Source: Nitrospirota bacterium
Lineage (GTDB): Bacteria > Nitrospirota > JACRHJ01
NCBI GenBank assembly: GCA_021784575.1
Contig: JAJYHX010000001.1
Coordinates: 87,280 to 151,279 of the forward strand
DNA length: 64,000 bases
Reading direction: 5' to 3'
Below, in pieces: positions 41,693 through 50,572 of the stretch (position 1 is the first letter of the stretch; each line of letters starts with the position of its first letter). The notes beneath the pieces were generated by a model that saw only the letters and a list, made by a program, of their open reading frames with translations, ran no database searches and was not told the origin of the DNA. The position numbers were made by a program, and so were the translations under genes.

Positions 41693-43237
41693 TTATACGG
41701 CCGCCTCAGGCATCCTGTCTTTCGCCGCCAGCAGATAAATCGTGAAGACCGTCCCTTTGCCGGGAACGGAATCCACGGTAATGCTCCCTCCGTGCTGCTC
41801 GATTATCTTCTGGGTAATGGACAGGCCAAGGCCCGTCCCCTGCTGCCGCGTTGTAAAGAAGGGGTTGAATATCTTTTCCAGGTTCTCCGGCAGTATGCCT
41901 TTCCCCGTATCGGATATGGCTATGGAGACCGTTTCCGAATCCGGCTCGCGGAGGTCTTCGCCGGCTTCCGGATCCGTTTTTTGCGCCGCCGCGCCGGAAT
42001 CCGGCTTGATGGAGGTCTCTATAAGCATTTCGCCGCCTTCCGGCATAGCCTGGACGCCGTTCAGAATTATATTAAGAAATACCTGCTGAAGAAGCTCCGG
42101 GTCTCCCGAAACGTCGGGGATATCCGGCAAAAGTTCCTTGCGCACTTTTACCCTGTTCTTCGAGAACTGCGGCGAGAGAAAGGCTATTATCTTTTCCAAC
42201 AGCTCGTTTATATTCAATTCGGCGAGGTTCGGCGCCGGCGGCCTGGCAAAGGAAAGCAGGTTTTTGACGGCCTTGTCCAGCCGGTCTATCTGTTCCAGGA
42301 CTTCCTTTATTATCTTGTGCCTGGAGTCCTCCGGCGGAAAGTCCCTGCCCAGTATCTGTATCACTCCAGCTATGCCCGTGAGGGGGTTTTTGATCTCGTG
42401 GGCAATCCCCGCAGCCATCTCGCCCACCGTAGCCAGCCTGTCCGCCCTCCTCATCTGTTCGTAGTGGAGCTTCTCGACCTTCCTCTTTGTCTTGTTGAGC
42501 TTTATGATCATGGAATTGAAGCTGTGGGCAAGCCTGCCAAGCTCGTCCTCGGAAACGACCTTCGCCCGGACATCGAGCCCTTCCTCGGCCTTCGCCATGG
42601 TATTCGTAAGGTCTATTATAGGGTTCGTGACCATCCAGGAAAGGAGCACGGAGAGCCCAAACGCAAGGAGCACGGTTATGGAGGCGGCCCAGATCACCAT
42701 TGTCTTCTTGAGCTTGGCCACATGTCTTTCCATCTCGTCAAGCGAGACATCAACCTCCAGAACGCCGTTTATTCTCTGGCTTGCGTCGTGGCATCGATAG
42801 CACTCCGGGCGGTTCAGTATGGGACGGAGGTTCCGCAGTATCACGTCTCCGCGCTCGTTTTTATCCTGTATGATTATATTCGACTGATCTTCTATCTGCA
42901 TGGAGGAAAAGTCGAGGTTCGCGCGCATGCCTATTTCCGATTCCCGCGCAGACCTCAGCACGAATCCGTCCGCATCGAGGACCCGGATTGCGTATATTTT
43001 GTTATGCGTCCCAACCATCTCCACTATCCTCTGCACGTCCTGGCTTCTGCCTTCGAGCATGGCGGTCTCCAGGGAGCGCTCTATGGTATTGGCAAGGATA
43101 GTGAGCTTGTCCTCCGTAAGCTTCCGAAGCTCCATTATCTGGAGGTCTACGATTATCCAGGTGCCAAGTCCTATGGCCAGCATGAGAATGGCGACGGTAA
43201 AGAAAATTATTTTAGTCCTTAAGCTCTTGAAAAACAT
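41693..43237 (-). CDS. Membrane histidine kinase with periplasmic CxxCH motif
   Basis: 514 residues. Membrane segments at about 10-30 and 180-202 enclose a periplasmic sensor domain. It carries CYRCH (146-150) in the context [21 protein letters not shown], a motif shared with c-haem or metal-binding sensor domains. HAMP, HisKA ([18 protein letters not shown], phospho-His about 280) and HATPase ([42 protein letters not shown]) follow. A gas, redox or metal cue is likely; haem attachment is inference. It begins 79 nt after the last pseudopilin gene of the secretion operon, on the same strand. Confidence 0.9.
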   Translation of the reverse strand: MFFKSLRTKIIFFTVAILMLAIGLGTWIIVDLQIMELRKLTEDKLTILANTIERSLETAMLEGRSQDVQRIVEMVGTHNKIYAIRVLDADGFVLRSARESEIGMRANLDFSSMQIEDQSNIIIQDKNERGDVILRNLRPILNRPECYRCHDASQRINGVLEVDVSLDEMERHVAKLKKTMVIWAASITVLLAFGLSVLLSWMVTNPIIDLTNTMAKAEEGLDVRAKVVSEDELGRLAHSFNSMIIKLNKTKRKVEKLHYEQMRRADRLATVGEMAAGIAHEIKNPLTGIAGVIQILGRDFPPEDSRHKIIKEVLEQIDRLDKAVKNLLSFARPPAPNLAELNINELLEKIIAFLSPQFSKNRVKVRKELLPDIPDVSGDPELLQQVFLNIILNGVQAMPEGGEMLIETSIKPDSGAAAQKTDPEAGEDLREPDSETVSIAISDTGKGILPENLEKIFNPFFTTRQQGTGLGLSITQKIIEQHGGSITVDSVPGKGTVFTIYLLAAKDRMPEAAV

Positions 43238-43316
43238 TAACCACCGCTATGACTTAAAAAAACTGCCGCAAGGCCGGCCGCCCGGATTGAAGCCGCCCAA
43301 ACTATTGCAAAAAGCT

Positions 43317-43961
43317 CTACCCTCCGCCGAAAGGACTCTGGGGGCTGACGGGAACTTGTCCTGCTTGTGGTGTTGCCGCTCCCCCCGGGGTTATTTGGGT
43401 CTGACCGGCGGCGGGAACGAGTGTCCCTCCCGGATTTATCTGGGTCGCTGTGCTCGGGCTGTAATCGAACATCCACTCGGAGTATTTGGTCTTGCCCGTG
43501 AAGCTTATATCGTCCAGATCGAAATTACTCGTTTTCAACGGTCTTTTGTCGCTGATGCTGTGCACACCGCCAATGGCTTCGCCGGACATGACTGATGCGC
43601 CCTCGATGGTGTTGGGCGCGGCGCCGGGCGGCGGCGGGGGCGGATCAAGCGCCCAGTCGGCCTTTCCGGTCATGGGGTCTTTATATATCTTTCGCAAGTC
43701 TCTTACGGGGTTAAGATACGCCGGGTCTTCCAGGAGGTCTTGCAGGGATGTCGGATATTTGCCCTTGTGCCTTGGGTCGTTGTAATACCGCTCGATAGCC
43801 AGCCGGAACTGGTTACCGCGCCAGAGCAGTTCCTTTTCCTTCTCTTCCCTGGTAAAAAGCCTCCAGGAGTGTCCGAGCGCCGCCGAGGTTATGCCGATAA
43901 TCAGTATGATCATCAGCATACCCATGTAAGTGAAGCCGGCGTTGTTTTTACCAGTCCGCAT
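43317..43961 (-). CDS. Minor pseudopilin-like protein lacking Glu5
   Basis: 214 residues. The prepilin leader MRTGKNNAG/FTYMGMLMIILIIGI is followed by a helix, but position 5 of the mature protein is Gly rather than Glu, as in GspK-type minor pseudopilins. The middle has YPTSLQDLLEDPAYLNPVRDLRKIYKDPMTGKADW, shared with the other two pseudopilins. The C-terminal 60 residues are Pro/Gly/Gln low complexity. It overlaps the preceding pseudopilin by 14 nt. Confidence 0.82.
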   Translation of the reverse strand: MRTGKNNAGFTYMGMLMIILIIGITSAALGHSWRLFTREEKEKELLWRGNQFRLAIERYYNDPRHKGKYPTSLQDLLEDPAYLNPVRDLRKIYKDPMTGKADWALDPPPPPPGAAPNTIEGASVMSGEAIGGVHSISDKRPLKTSNFDLDDISFTGKTKYSEWMFDYSPSTATQINPGGTLVPAAGQTQITPGGAATPQAGQVPVSPQSPFGGG

Positions 43962-44355
43962 AGCTCACACCGTTCGTTCCTATCTTGTCGCTCCCGCTAT
44001 GGATGTCGTAAATACCGCCGGAGTCCGAGGAATCAGAGGAGTCGGAGCTGTCGCCCGTGTAATATTCAAAACGCCACGTTGTCTTAGAACCCGTCATGGG
44101 GTCGGGCGGGATGGTTCGCATGTAGCCTTTTGCGACAAGGTCGTCCAGTGTGTCCGGGTATTTGCCGTTGTCCGCGTAATACTGGTCGAGGACATTGCGG
44201 AGGTTGAAGAGGTCTTCTTTTAGTGTGGCCTCCTTGGCTTTGAGGACCGCCGTCTTGAACATCGGCTGGGCAAGTGTCGCAAGTATACCGATTATGGCTA
44301 TGACCACCATCAGTTCCAGGAGAGTAAAGCCTTTTTTCCCTCTTAAAACGTTCAT
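43948..44355 (-). CDS. GspG-like major pseudopilin
   Basis: 135 residues. Prepilin site MNVLRGKKG/FTLLELMVVIAIIGILATLAQP with Glu5, then the GspG core ALYxxKEATLKEDLFNLRNVLDQYYADNGKYPDTLDDLV and IPPDPMTGSKTTWRFEY. The end (GTNGVSYADW) resembles the calcium-site tail of GspG. Probably the main subunit of the pseudopilus. An SDSSDSSDS stretch is in the loop. Confidence 0.9.
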   Translation of the reverse strand: MNVLRGKKGFTLLELMVVIAIIGILATLAQPMFKTAVLKAKEATLKEDLFNLRNVLDQYYADNGKYPDTLDDLVAKGYMRTIPPDPMTGSKTTWRFEYYTGDSSDSSDSSDSGGIYDIHSGSDKIGTNGVSYADW

Positions 44356-44442
44356 TTTTACCTTTCCGGCATGGATTGGATCATTTCTGGAGCGTCCCGG
44401 TCATGACGGCAACCCTCCTTTTCGCGAATACGCACGAGTGTC

Positions 44443-45021
44443 CTACCAGTCCGCGTATTTCGTCCCGTCCAGCGCGGTGCCGCTGGAAAGCGAGTAGACG
44501 TCGAACACGTCCTGTCCGCCCCATACCGTGCTCTCCGGATCGTCCGCGTTGCTCCTCATGCCCCATTTCGCCTTGCCGGTCATCGGGTCTACCGGGATTT
44601 TGCGAAGGAGCCTTATAGCCTTCGGGAACTGTTGTGCCGCCGCCCCCACCGCGCTTCCCCCCGCAGGCTGTGAAAGCATCGCAGTCGCGAGCGCCCCGGG
44701 CGGGACTTGAAGCGGTATCAGCCGGGTCAAAGTCTTCAGGGTTGGGGGATACCCCGTAGGGGCGTTATCCGTTACGCTGGTCTGGGTGCCGGAGGCCTGA
44801 GCAATCCGGCCTTCGTCGTAGAGCTTCTTGTATTCGTCGATTGCGTCGCGCATCTCTCTCAAGTCGGCCCTAAGCTCCGCTTCCTTCTCGCGCTTGACGG
44901 TCATGCGGATGAGCGGCATTGATATGGTAGATAGAATCGACAACACAACCATGACGACCACAAGTTCCGTCAGGGTAATGCCGCGCTCGTTAAAACATTT
45001 TGTTGCCGCCGGTTTTTTCAT
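44443..45021 (-). CDS. Pseudopilin (GspG/OxpG-like)
   Basis: 192 residues. Prepilin site CFNERG/ITLTELVVVMVVLSILSTISMP with Glu5, then EAELRADLREMRDAIDEYKKLYDEG and IPVDPMTGKAKWGM. An Ala/Gly/Pro-rich insert (about 105-140) is present. The tail GTALDGTKYADW matches that of the next pseudopilin. Its start is 23 nt after the secretin stop. Confidence 0.87.
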   Translation of the reverse strand: MKKPAATKCFNERGITLTELVVVMVVLSILSTISMPLIRMTVKREKEAELRADLREMRDAIDEYKKLYDEGRIAQASGTQTSVTDNAPTGYPPTLKTLTRLIPLQVPPGALATAMLSQPAGGSAVGAAAQQFPKAIRLLRKIPVDPMTGKAKWGMRSNADDPESTVWGGQDVFDVYSLSSGTALDGTKYADW

Positions 45022-45044
45022 GTCTCACTATAACCTCTCCCCGA

Positions 45045-47603
45045 CTACCTTACATACAGCGTTCCCGTCTTCAGGTCCGCCGGGACCGGGACGCCTTGCG
45101 CGTCCTTCAGGTCGTTCTGCTTGAACACAAGCGGGCTTATGCCCGGCGCGATGCCTTTGAAGGTCAGGGAGAATAGATTGCCTGAACCCGCAATTCCCGG
45201 TATCCTGCCGAGCCTGGTAAGCATCACATTTATCAAACCTATCTTTTCGTTTGCGCTGGACATGAACGATGTCGGCTGCTTGTCCACGTTCATATAGTTG
45301 CCCTCCGTCGCCTTTACGAACTTGACGAGCTTCGGGTTGTAGATTATCGAAAGCGGCGCCTCGAAGGTAGAGTCCAGGTTCGTCGCCATGACGTCAATAG
45401 TTACCGTCTGGCCCACGCCGACAGGCGTTACCTCCGGCGAGAAGGAAAGGGTGCCCACGCGGCCTATTTTATGGAACGCCGGCACGGATTGCGGCGGTGT
45501 TGCCACAGGCTTGTTCGCCGGGATTGTCTTGGCCCCCGGCTTTGCGGACGTTCCCGGCGTCACGGGCGCGCCGGGCTTGGCAGGCGTTTGGGGCTGGCCG
45601 GGCATGGACCCTGCGGGCGGGCCTGTCGGGGCCACTGGCGTCGGGGGCTGGCCGGGTTTGGATCCTGCGGCCGGCCCTGCGGGGGCTGCGGGTGTCGGGG
45701 CCTGGGATACCTCGGACTCAGGGGCGGGCGCCGCCTCGGGAATGGAGAGTTTGGCCTTCTTCTCCTCGAAGAGGGGCTTCGTGTCGTATGCCTGCTCCGT
45801 CCCTGACCAGAAAGATGTATCCCGTTCGCTGGGGAGCTGAAGCGGCCTGATTATGTGCGGCGTGAGCGTCATTACCAGCTCGCGCTTGCTGTTCGGGCCG
45901 ACGACGTTATCCGAGAACAGCTTGCCGAGGATGGGTATGTCCATCAGGCCCGCGACGCCGGTGTTCGAGAGAGAGGTGGAGTTATCCATGAGGCCGCCGA
46001 TAATGACGGTTTCGCCGTCCCTCAGGCTGAGTGTCGTCTCCGCCGTTGTGGTGTTGAATTCCGGCTCGCTCTGGCCGCCCACGGTAAGCTCTCCGCCCAG
46101 AGAGCTTACCTCAAGCGTTACTTTAAGCTTCACATCGCCGCCGATTCCAATATTGGGCACGACGGTTAGCTTTATGCCTATGTCCCTGTACTCGAAGGTG
46201 GACGTGGTTATCGCGCCCGCGACCGCCGTGCCCGTCTGGACGGGTATGCGCTGGCCTATGAGTATCTTCGCGGGCTGGTTGTTGAGCGCGCGTATCTGCG
46301 GGTTGGTAAGGGTCTCGGCCTTGGCGAACGCCTCGGAGAAGTTGGCTGTAACGGCGGGATAGCTGAAAATGGCATTAGTGTTGGCGCGCCCCGTAACCAA
46401 GCTTTTCCAGTTTGTAGTGAATGTAGTGGTGGAGGAGACCGGGTTCGGCATCGAACCAGACGCGCCCGTAGAGAGCGACAAAGAGGAAAGAGGAGACGGG
46501 ATTACACCGACACCTCCCGGCGCCCATGTCCCGGTAACCGATGTCGGCCAGGAGATTCCGTACCTCGTCTCGTTCGGCCCCCTGTCCACGGACATGACGT
46601 CGCAGTTTATTATAACCTCGGAGTCCTGCCGGTCGTTCGCCTCGATGAGCCTCTCGGCGAGCTTCAGCTTCTTCGGGGTCTCCCGGAGCGTTATCGAGTT
46701 CAGGGTGTCGTTTATTATTATCCTCCTCGTCTCAAGCATCGTGCGCAGGATGTTCACCATATCCTTCGCCTGGATGTGAGAGAGGTAGAATGTCTTTATC
46801 TTGAGGTCCTGGTACTGGTCTTCCTTCGCCTTTGTCTTGGGTATGATTATTATTGCGTCAGGCGCGATCTTCTTCATAAAGAGCCTGTTCGTGGCAAGGA
46901 GCAGGTTCAGCGCCTCCTTGAAAGAAACGTCCTTTGCGAAGACGGTAACGGGCTGGTTCTTCACGTCCTCGTCGAAGAGGATGCTGATGCCGGAAATCTT
47001 TGACAGGAACTCGAAAACCTCCTTGAGTTTCGCGTCCTTGAAGGAAAGAGTTATAGGCTCATTCGACGCAAGCGTGAGCTCATCCTCCTCGTTTTCCTGC
47101 ACCTTGCGTTTCGTTATCTCCTCGATATATTTCTTTGCGATCTTGTTTTTAGGCTCGATGTCGAGCACCCTGTAGAACTCGTTTACGGCCTCGCTCGGCC
47201 TTCCCGCGGCGAGATAGCTCCTGCCGTCGGCGATATACTCCTGTATTTTTTTTAGCTTCCCGGCTTCTTCGATAAGCTGATGTGCCTTGGCGCTGCCGGG
47301 GTCGTAGATATTCGCCTGCTGCGCCTCGAAGATGGCGGCGTCGGGATTATTCTGCATGAGATAATATGTGGCCCTGTCCATGTGCCGGATGGCCGCCTCC
47401 TGCTGAATTCTTGTGAGCCTTGTCTTGAAGGTTATGTTGCCCGGGTCGTGCCGGAGCGCATCCCTGTAGTATGCCACTGCCCGGTCCAGGTCTCCCTCCA
47501 CGGCGTATTGTTCCCCTTTTTTGAAGGCGACGTCTCCGGCACAGCCCGCGAGGACCGCGCATAGAAGGATGAGCGCCATGGAAAGTCTGGTGAACCTGTG
47601 CAT
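45045..47603 (-). CDS. Lipoprotein secretin with N-terminal TPRs and C-terminal cohesin-like domain
   Basis: 852 residues. Lipobox LAGC (Cys21), three TPRs (about 27-165), secretin N0/N1 domains (LSFKDAKLKEVFEFLSKISGISILFDEDV, VFAKDVSFKEALNLLL) and the secretin C-ring (VPVQTGTAVAGA, RDIGIKLTVVPNIG, LRDGETVIIGGLM, LFSDN, ELVMTLTPHII; about 260-600). A Pro/Ala/Gly-rich linker (about 635-715) leads to a cohesin-like beta-sandwich (about 725-850: TLSFSPEVTPVGVGQTVTIDV..LSIIYNPKLVKFV..). It forms the outer-membrane channel of the secretion system. GspD and PilQ homologues lack this C-terminal domain. Confidence 0.92.
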   Translation of the reverse strand: MHRFTRLSMALILLCAVLAGCAGDVAFKKGEQYAVEGDLDRAVAYYRDALRHDPGNITFKTRLTRIQQEAAIRHMDRATYYLMQNNPDAAIFEAQQANIYDPGSAKAHQLIEEAGKLKKIQEYIADGRSYLAAGRPSEAVNEFYRVLDIEPKNKIAKKYIEEITKRKVQENEEDELTLASNEPITLSFKDAKLKEVFEFLSKISGISILFDEDVKNQPVTVFAKDVSFKEALNLLLATNRLFMKKIAPDAIIIIPKTKAKEDQYQDLKIKTFYLSHIQAKDMVNILRTMLETRRIIINDTLNSITLRETPKKLKLAERLIEANDRQDSEVIINCDVMSVDRGPNETRYGISWPTSVTGTWAPGGVGVIPSPLSSLSLSTGASGSMPNPVSSTTTFTTNWKSLVTGRANTNAIFSYPAVTANFSEAFAKAETLTNPQIRALNNQPAKILIGQRIPVQTGTAVAGAITTSTFEYRDIGIKLTVVPNIGIGGDVKLKVTLEVSSLGGELTVGGQSEPEFNTTTAETTLSLRDGETVIIGGLMDNSTSLSNTGVAGLMDIPILGKLFSDNVVGPNSKRELVMTLTPHIIRPLQLPSERDTSFWSGTEQAYDTKPLFEEKKAKLSIPEAAPAPESEVSQAPTPAAPAGPAAGSKPGQPPTPVAPTGPPAGSMPGQPQTPAKPGAPVTPGTSAKPGAKTIPANKPVATPPQSVPAFHKIGRVGTLSFSPEVTPVGVGQTVTIDVMATNLDSTFEAPLSIIYNPKLVKFVKATEGNYMNVDKQPTSFMSSANEKIGLINVMLTRLGRIPGIAGSGNLFSLTFKGIAPGISPLVFKQNDLKDAQGVPVPADLKTGTLYVR

Positions 47604-47634
47604 GTTCCCCCTTTCAGGAAAAGAAGCCCCGTAT

Positions 47635-48456
47635 CTATCTTAACGAAAAATTGTTCAGAGGATTCGCCGAAGTCCTCCGCGCCGCCTGCGCGTCCGGCAG
47701 CGCGACTCCCGGCCGGATATAACCCGCAGGTCCGGGGAGTCTCCTTGCGGCGGGATTTGGATAACCTCTCATGGGAGACGGCATCCTTCCCGCATATGGA
47801 TTATAGCCCATCCCGCCCGCCGGACCAATCCCCCCGTCAAGTCCGGGAGAAGGATAAATATCCGAGGAAGCGTTTTTAGAGAAATCGGTTTTAATCTTTA
47901 CAGAAACGCCCGTTTTCTTGTCCGATATGGTAACGGAGTTATCGGTCACGGCCGTCAGGTAGTAATCTCTTGTTATTTTGTCGCCCTTGGCTGCTACATA
48001 GTTTTCCTGGCCGAGTGATAAGAAGACAACCGTTTTGAGTCTTCGTTTAAGAAAACCCATGACCTTCATCTTGTTTATTTCCTCGCGGGCGTTGTCCGCG
48101 GCTATTTCCGCCGGCGATTTCGGCGGCGGAGGCGGCGGAAGCGGTTTCAGGGGAGTTACGGTAATCTTTCCATTGCCGGGCCTGACATTCCCGATAAGCC
48201 TGGGCAGAGACGGTTTCACATATACCGGGGCGAATATGTTCCTCGAAGCCGTAAAATCCGCCTTCGTCCTGTTAAGCAGGGCGAGGTTTACGTTAATGGC
48301 CGTTTTGGGGATAACGGCCCTTGCGGCTCTTTTGTCCGCATGTGCGGCGGGGACGGCGGTTTTTTTCGCTGAGCCTGAGTATATCCTCAGGAATATCAAT
48401 ATGCCCAGGAGTGCGAAAAGCGATGCCGCGAGTATGGCTTTTTTCTTGTCCTTCAT
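47635..48456 (-). CDS. GspC/PilP-like inner-membrane protein
   Basis: 273 residues. One N-terminal membrane segment (about 9-25), a Pro-rich linker (PLKPLPPPPPPKSP) and a small beta domain (about 125-195: MKVMGFLKRRLKTVVFLSLGQENYVAAKGDKI..VSVKIKTDF) like PilP or the GspC HR domain, which contacts the secretin. The Gly/Pro/Tyr-rich tail (about 200-273) is low complexity. It overlaps the preceding gene by one nucleotide. Confidence 0.72.
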   Translation of the reverse strand: MKDKKKAILAASLFALLGILIFLRIYSGSAKKTAVPAAHADKRAARAVIPKTAINVNLALLNRTKADFTASRNIFAPVYVKPSLPRLIGNVRPGNGKITVTPLKPLPPPPPPKSPAEIAADNAREEINKMKVMGFLKRRLKTVVFLSLGQENYVAAKGDKITRDYYLTAVTDNSVTISDKKTGVSVKIKTDFSKNASSDIYPSPGLDGGIGPAGGMGYNPYAGRMPSPMRGYPNPAARRLPGPAGYIRPGVALPDAQAARRTSANPLNNFSLR

Positions 48457-49001
48457 CAGGACCTCACGTAGGCGCTGAGAGCGAGGGTGACGGATATTTT
48501 GTCCGTCTTTGCGCCGCCGTTGAAGCCGAGCTGGTCTATAGTCAAAAACAAGGAAGAATTCTCCATATCGTAAATAAGCTTTCGGACGTCCCTGTAGCTG
48601 CCGGAGACGGGCATGGAAAAGACAATCTGGTCGATGTCTCCGTGCGCAACCTGTCTCTTTTCCACGCTTATTGAATTGCTTTCCACCCTGTCTTTACCGG
48701 CCATCTTGAAGAGCTCTTCGATTATAACGGTGTAATCGGATTTTGCCGGGAGCATTTTTTTGAAAGACTCAAGCTGCGCCTTACCGCGTCCGAAAGAGGC
48801 GTAAAGCCGGTACTGTGCCTGTTTTGCCAATATTGCCTGCCGGTTGGCCTGTAGCGCCGTCTCAAGGCTTGAGGCCTTCTCCGCGGCGGGTTTTGCCTTA
48901 AGCAGGTAAAATCCGCCGTTTACCAGGAGCATAACACCAAGAATAAGCGCCAGCGCCTGCGCTTTTCTGTCCCTTGTTATCAGCCGGCCCCACTCCTTCA
49001 A
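48456..49001 (-). CDS. PilO/GspM-like inner-membrane protein
   Basis: 181 residues. Membrane anchor (about 14-32), a coiled coil (KPAAEKASSLETALQANRQAILAKQAQYRLYASFGRGKAQLESFKKMLP), and a ferredoxin-like periplasmic fold (about 95-180). Size and topology match PilO/GspM. It overlaps the PilN-like gene by 4 nt. It joins the inner-membrane alignment complex. Confidence 0.82.
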   Translation of the reverse strand: MKEWGRLITRDRKAQALALILGVMLLVNGGFYLLKAKPAAEKASSLETALQANRQAILAKQAQYRLYASFGRGKAQLESFKKMLPAKSDYTVIIEELFKMAGKDRVESNSISVEKRQVAHGDIDQIVFSMPVSGSYRDVRKLIYDMENSSLFLTIDQLGFNGGAKTDKISVTLALSAYVRS

Positions 49002-49615
49002 TGCAGTCCCTCCTTGTTTACGTAAGGGCTTTTGAAGGTGTGCGACCCGTCAGGACTGTATTTTATCGCCAGGCCGAATGTCTGAAGAGTCTTGCCGTTG
49101 TCCTTGTCCGCCAGGACCTTGTTTGTATGAAAAGTCGGCGGTATCTCCTCGAAATATTTGGATGTCGTAAGTCTGTTCAAAAATTCCATCAACCTGTTGG
49201 ACGAAACGGCTTCTCCGGAAATATTAATGTTCAGCGACTGGAAATCCGGGGATATATTGTTTATCCCGACCCCTTCCGGCACCACCTTTTCAAGCCGGTT
49301 TAAAAAGGTTGTCCAGGAAAAAACCCTTATGGCGATGACTCTGTTGGCAAAATTGGCCTCGCCAAGCGCCGCCTTGACGTCCGCGGCGTTGACGCCTTTT
49401 TCAATTGCCGCAAGCTTTAAGTCCATCTCGGCGGCAATTTTCTTTTGGGCGGAGAGCTGATTCGAGAATACACCCGCCTTCTGCGCAGAATTTTTGTATA
49501 CCCCCAGATTATAGACAAAAACCAGGACCGAAGCGGCGATTGCGGCGGCGAGGGCAAGGTAAACCTTTCTTGCCAGCAGATAATCCCTTGAAGCGAAATT
49601 TATATTTATACGCAT
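48998..49615 (-). CDS. PilN/GspL-like inner-membrane protein
   Basis: 205 residues from the ATG at 49615. MRININFASRDYLLARK is the short cytoplasmic PilN motif that docks in PilM. Membrane segment at about 19-38, coiled coil, then a ferredoxin-like periplasmic domain (RVIAIRVFSWTTFLNRLEKVVPEGVGINNI). An upstream in-frame start (49708) lies in the PilM gene and is unlikely. It partners PilM and PilO. Confidence 0.85.
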   Translation of the reverse strand: MRININFASRDYLLARKVYLALAAAIAASVLVFVYNLGVYKNSAQKAGVFSNQLSAQKKIAAEMDLKLAAIEKGVNAADVKAALGEANFANRVIAIRVFSWTTFLNRLEKVVPEGVGINNISPDFQSLNINISGEAVSSNRLMEFLNRLTTSKYFEEIPPTFHTNKVLADKDNGKTLQTFGLAIKYSPDGSHTFKSPYVNKEGLH

Positions 49616-49625
49616 AATATTACCG

Positions 49626-50570
49626 TCATACCTCAAAGGCTGCGCCGCAGGCCGCCGAAAAACAGACCGGGAGATCCGCGGCAGACCCGGGCTGGACGGC
49701 GCTGCCAAGAGATAATACCCGCGCGTCTATGCCGGATCTGACGGAGGCCTCTTTAGCCAGGTTGTTCACCCCTCCGGTATCGCTTGTCAGATATACCGTC
49801 CGGATCGGCGCCGACGAAAAGTTCTCCTTATAATAAATCAGGGACGCATTCAGCTCCCTTAGAATCCGGATGACGTCTATGGAATTCTCCCCTGAATCAT
49901 CGGACTTTCCCAGGTCTTTGAGGCGCATGAAATGCGGGGAGCCTTTCGAGAATATTATTACCGAAAGCTTCCCGGCGGACAGGTTCATTACGGCGAAATC
50001 GGCCCCTTCTCCTAATTCTCCGGCAATGTTTGCTCGGAACAGGTTCCAGATGGAAAAGGTCGCCAACCCGAGGCATTTGGCGTTCAGCCCGGCGCCGGCG
50101 AGGGCGCCCTGGTACTGGGATAATATTTCCGTTTTTATTATCGAAGCGAGGTACCGGTGCTGCTCCTTTTCATTCACGACAAATTTGCCCAGATACTGCC
50201 ACCTGAGCGTAGCCTGGTCTGTCTCGAACGGCAGAGCTTTTTTAAGCCTCCACTTCAGCATTTGTTCCGCATCGTCCTTTTTCGGCGCGGAATCGAAATC
50301 CAGCACCTGCACCCTTGCAACATAATCCGGAAGCGCCACTGCTGCGCGGCTCCCGCGCGTATTGCCGTCTAAAAGGCCCCTGACGGCCGCCGTGAATTTA
50401 GGAACGTCGCGGATATTCGGCTCCGTGAAGGAGTCCTGGACAAGCCCCTCCGGGAGAGGGGCGTCCTTGAGCCACAATACCTCAAAGGCCCCGCCGTTTC
50501 TCTTCAGTTTTGCGGCCCGGAGCGCCTTCTGGCTTATCTCAAGACCCAGATTTTTTTTAAGGGGAAACAT
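49626..50570 (-). CDS. PilM/GspL cytoplasmic-domain-like actin-fold protein
   Basis: 314 residues. NLGLEISQKALRAAKLKRNGGAFEVLWL, RAAVALPDYVARVQVLDF and FAVMNLSAGKLSVIIFSKG match the PilM/GspL actin-like fold. It would recruit the ATPase to the PilNO complex. Its start is 2 nt from the GspE-type gene stop, in a tight operon. Confidence 0.85.
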   Translation of the reverse strand: MFPLKKNLGLEISQKALRAAKLKRNGGAFEVLWLKDAPLPEGLVQDSFTEPNIRDVPKFTAAVRGLLDGNTRGSRAAVALPDYVARVQVLDFDSAPKKDDAEQMLKWRLKKALPFETDQATLRWQYLGKFVVNEKEQHRYLASIIKTEILSQYQGALAGAGLNAKCLGLATFSIWNLFRANIAGELGEGADFAVMNLSAGKLSVIIFSKGSPHFMRLKDLGKSDDSGENSIDVIRILRELNASLIYYKENFSSAPIRTVYLTSDTGGVNNLAKEASVRSGIDARVLSLGSAVQPGSAADLPVCFSAACGAAFEV

Positions 50571-50572
50571 GA

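Noticed and set aside
41636-43222. A 528-codon plus-strand open frame
   Set aside because: It is antisense to the histidine kinase, whose motifs are intact, and has no recognisable domain or Shine-Dalgarno.
44010-44040. GAATCAGAGGAGTCGGAG repeats as a CRISPR or tandem-repeat signal
   Set aside because: It is only the Ser-Asp coding run (SDSSDSSDS) in the pseudopilin loop. No spaced direct repeats exist anywhere in the window.
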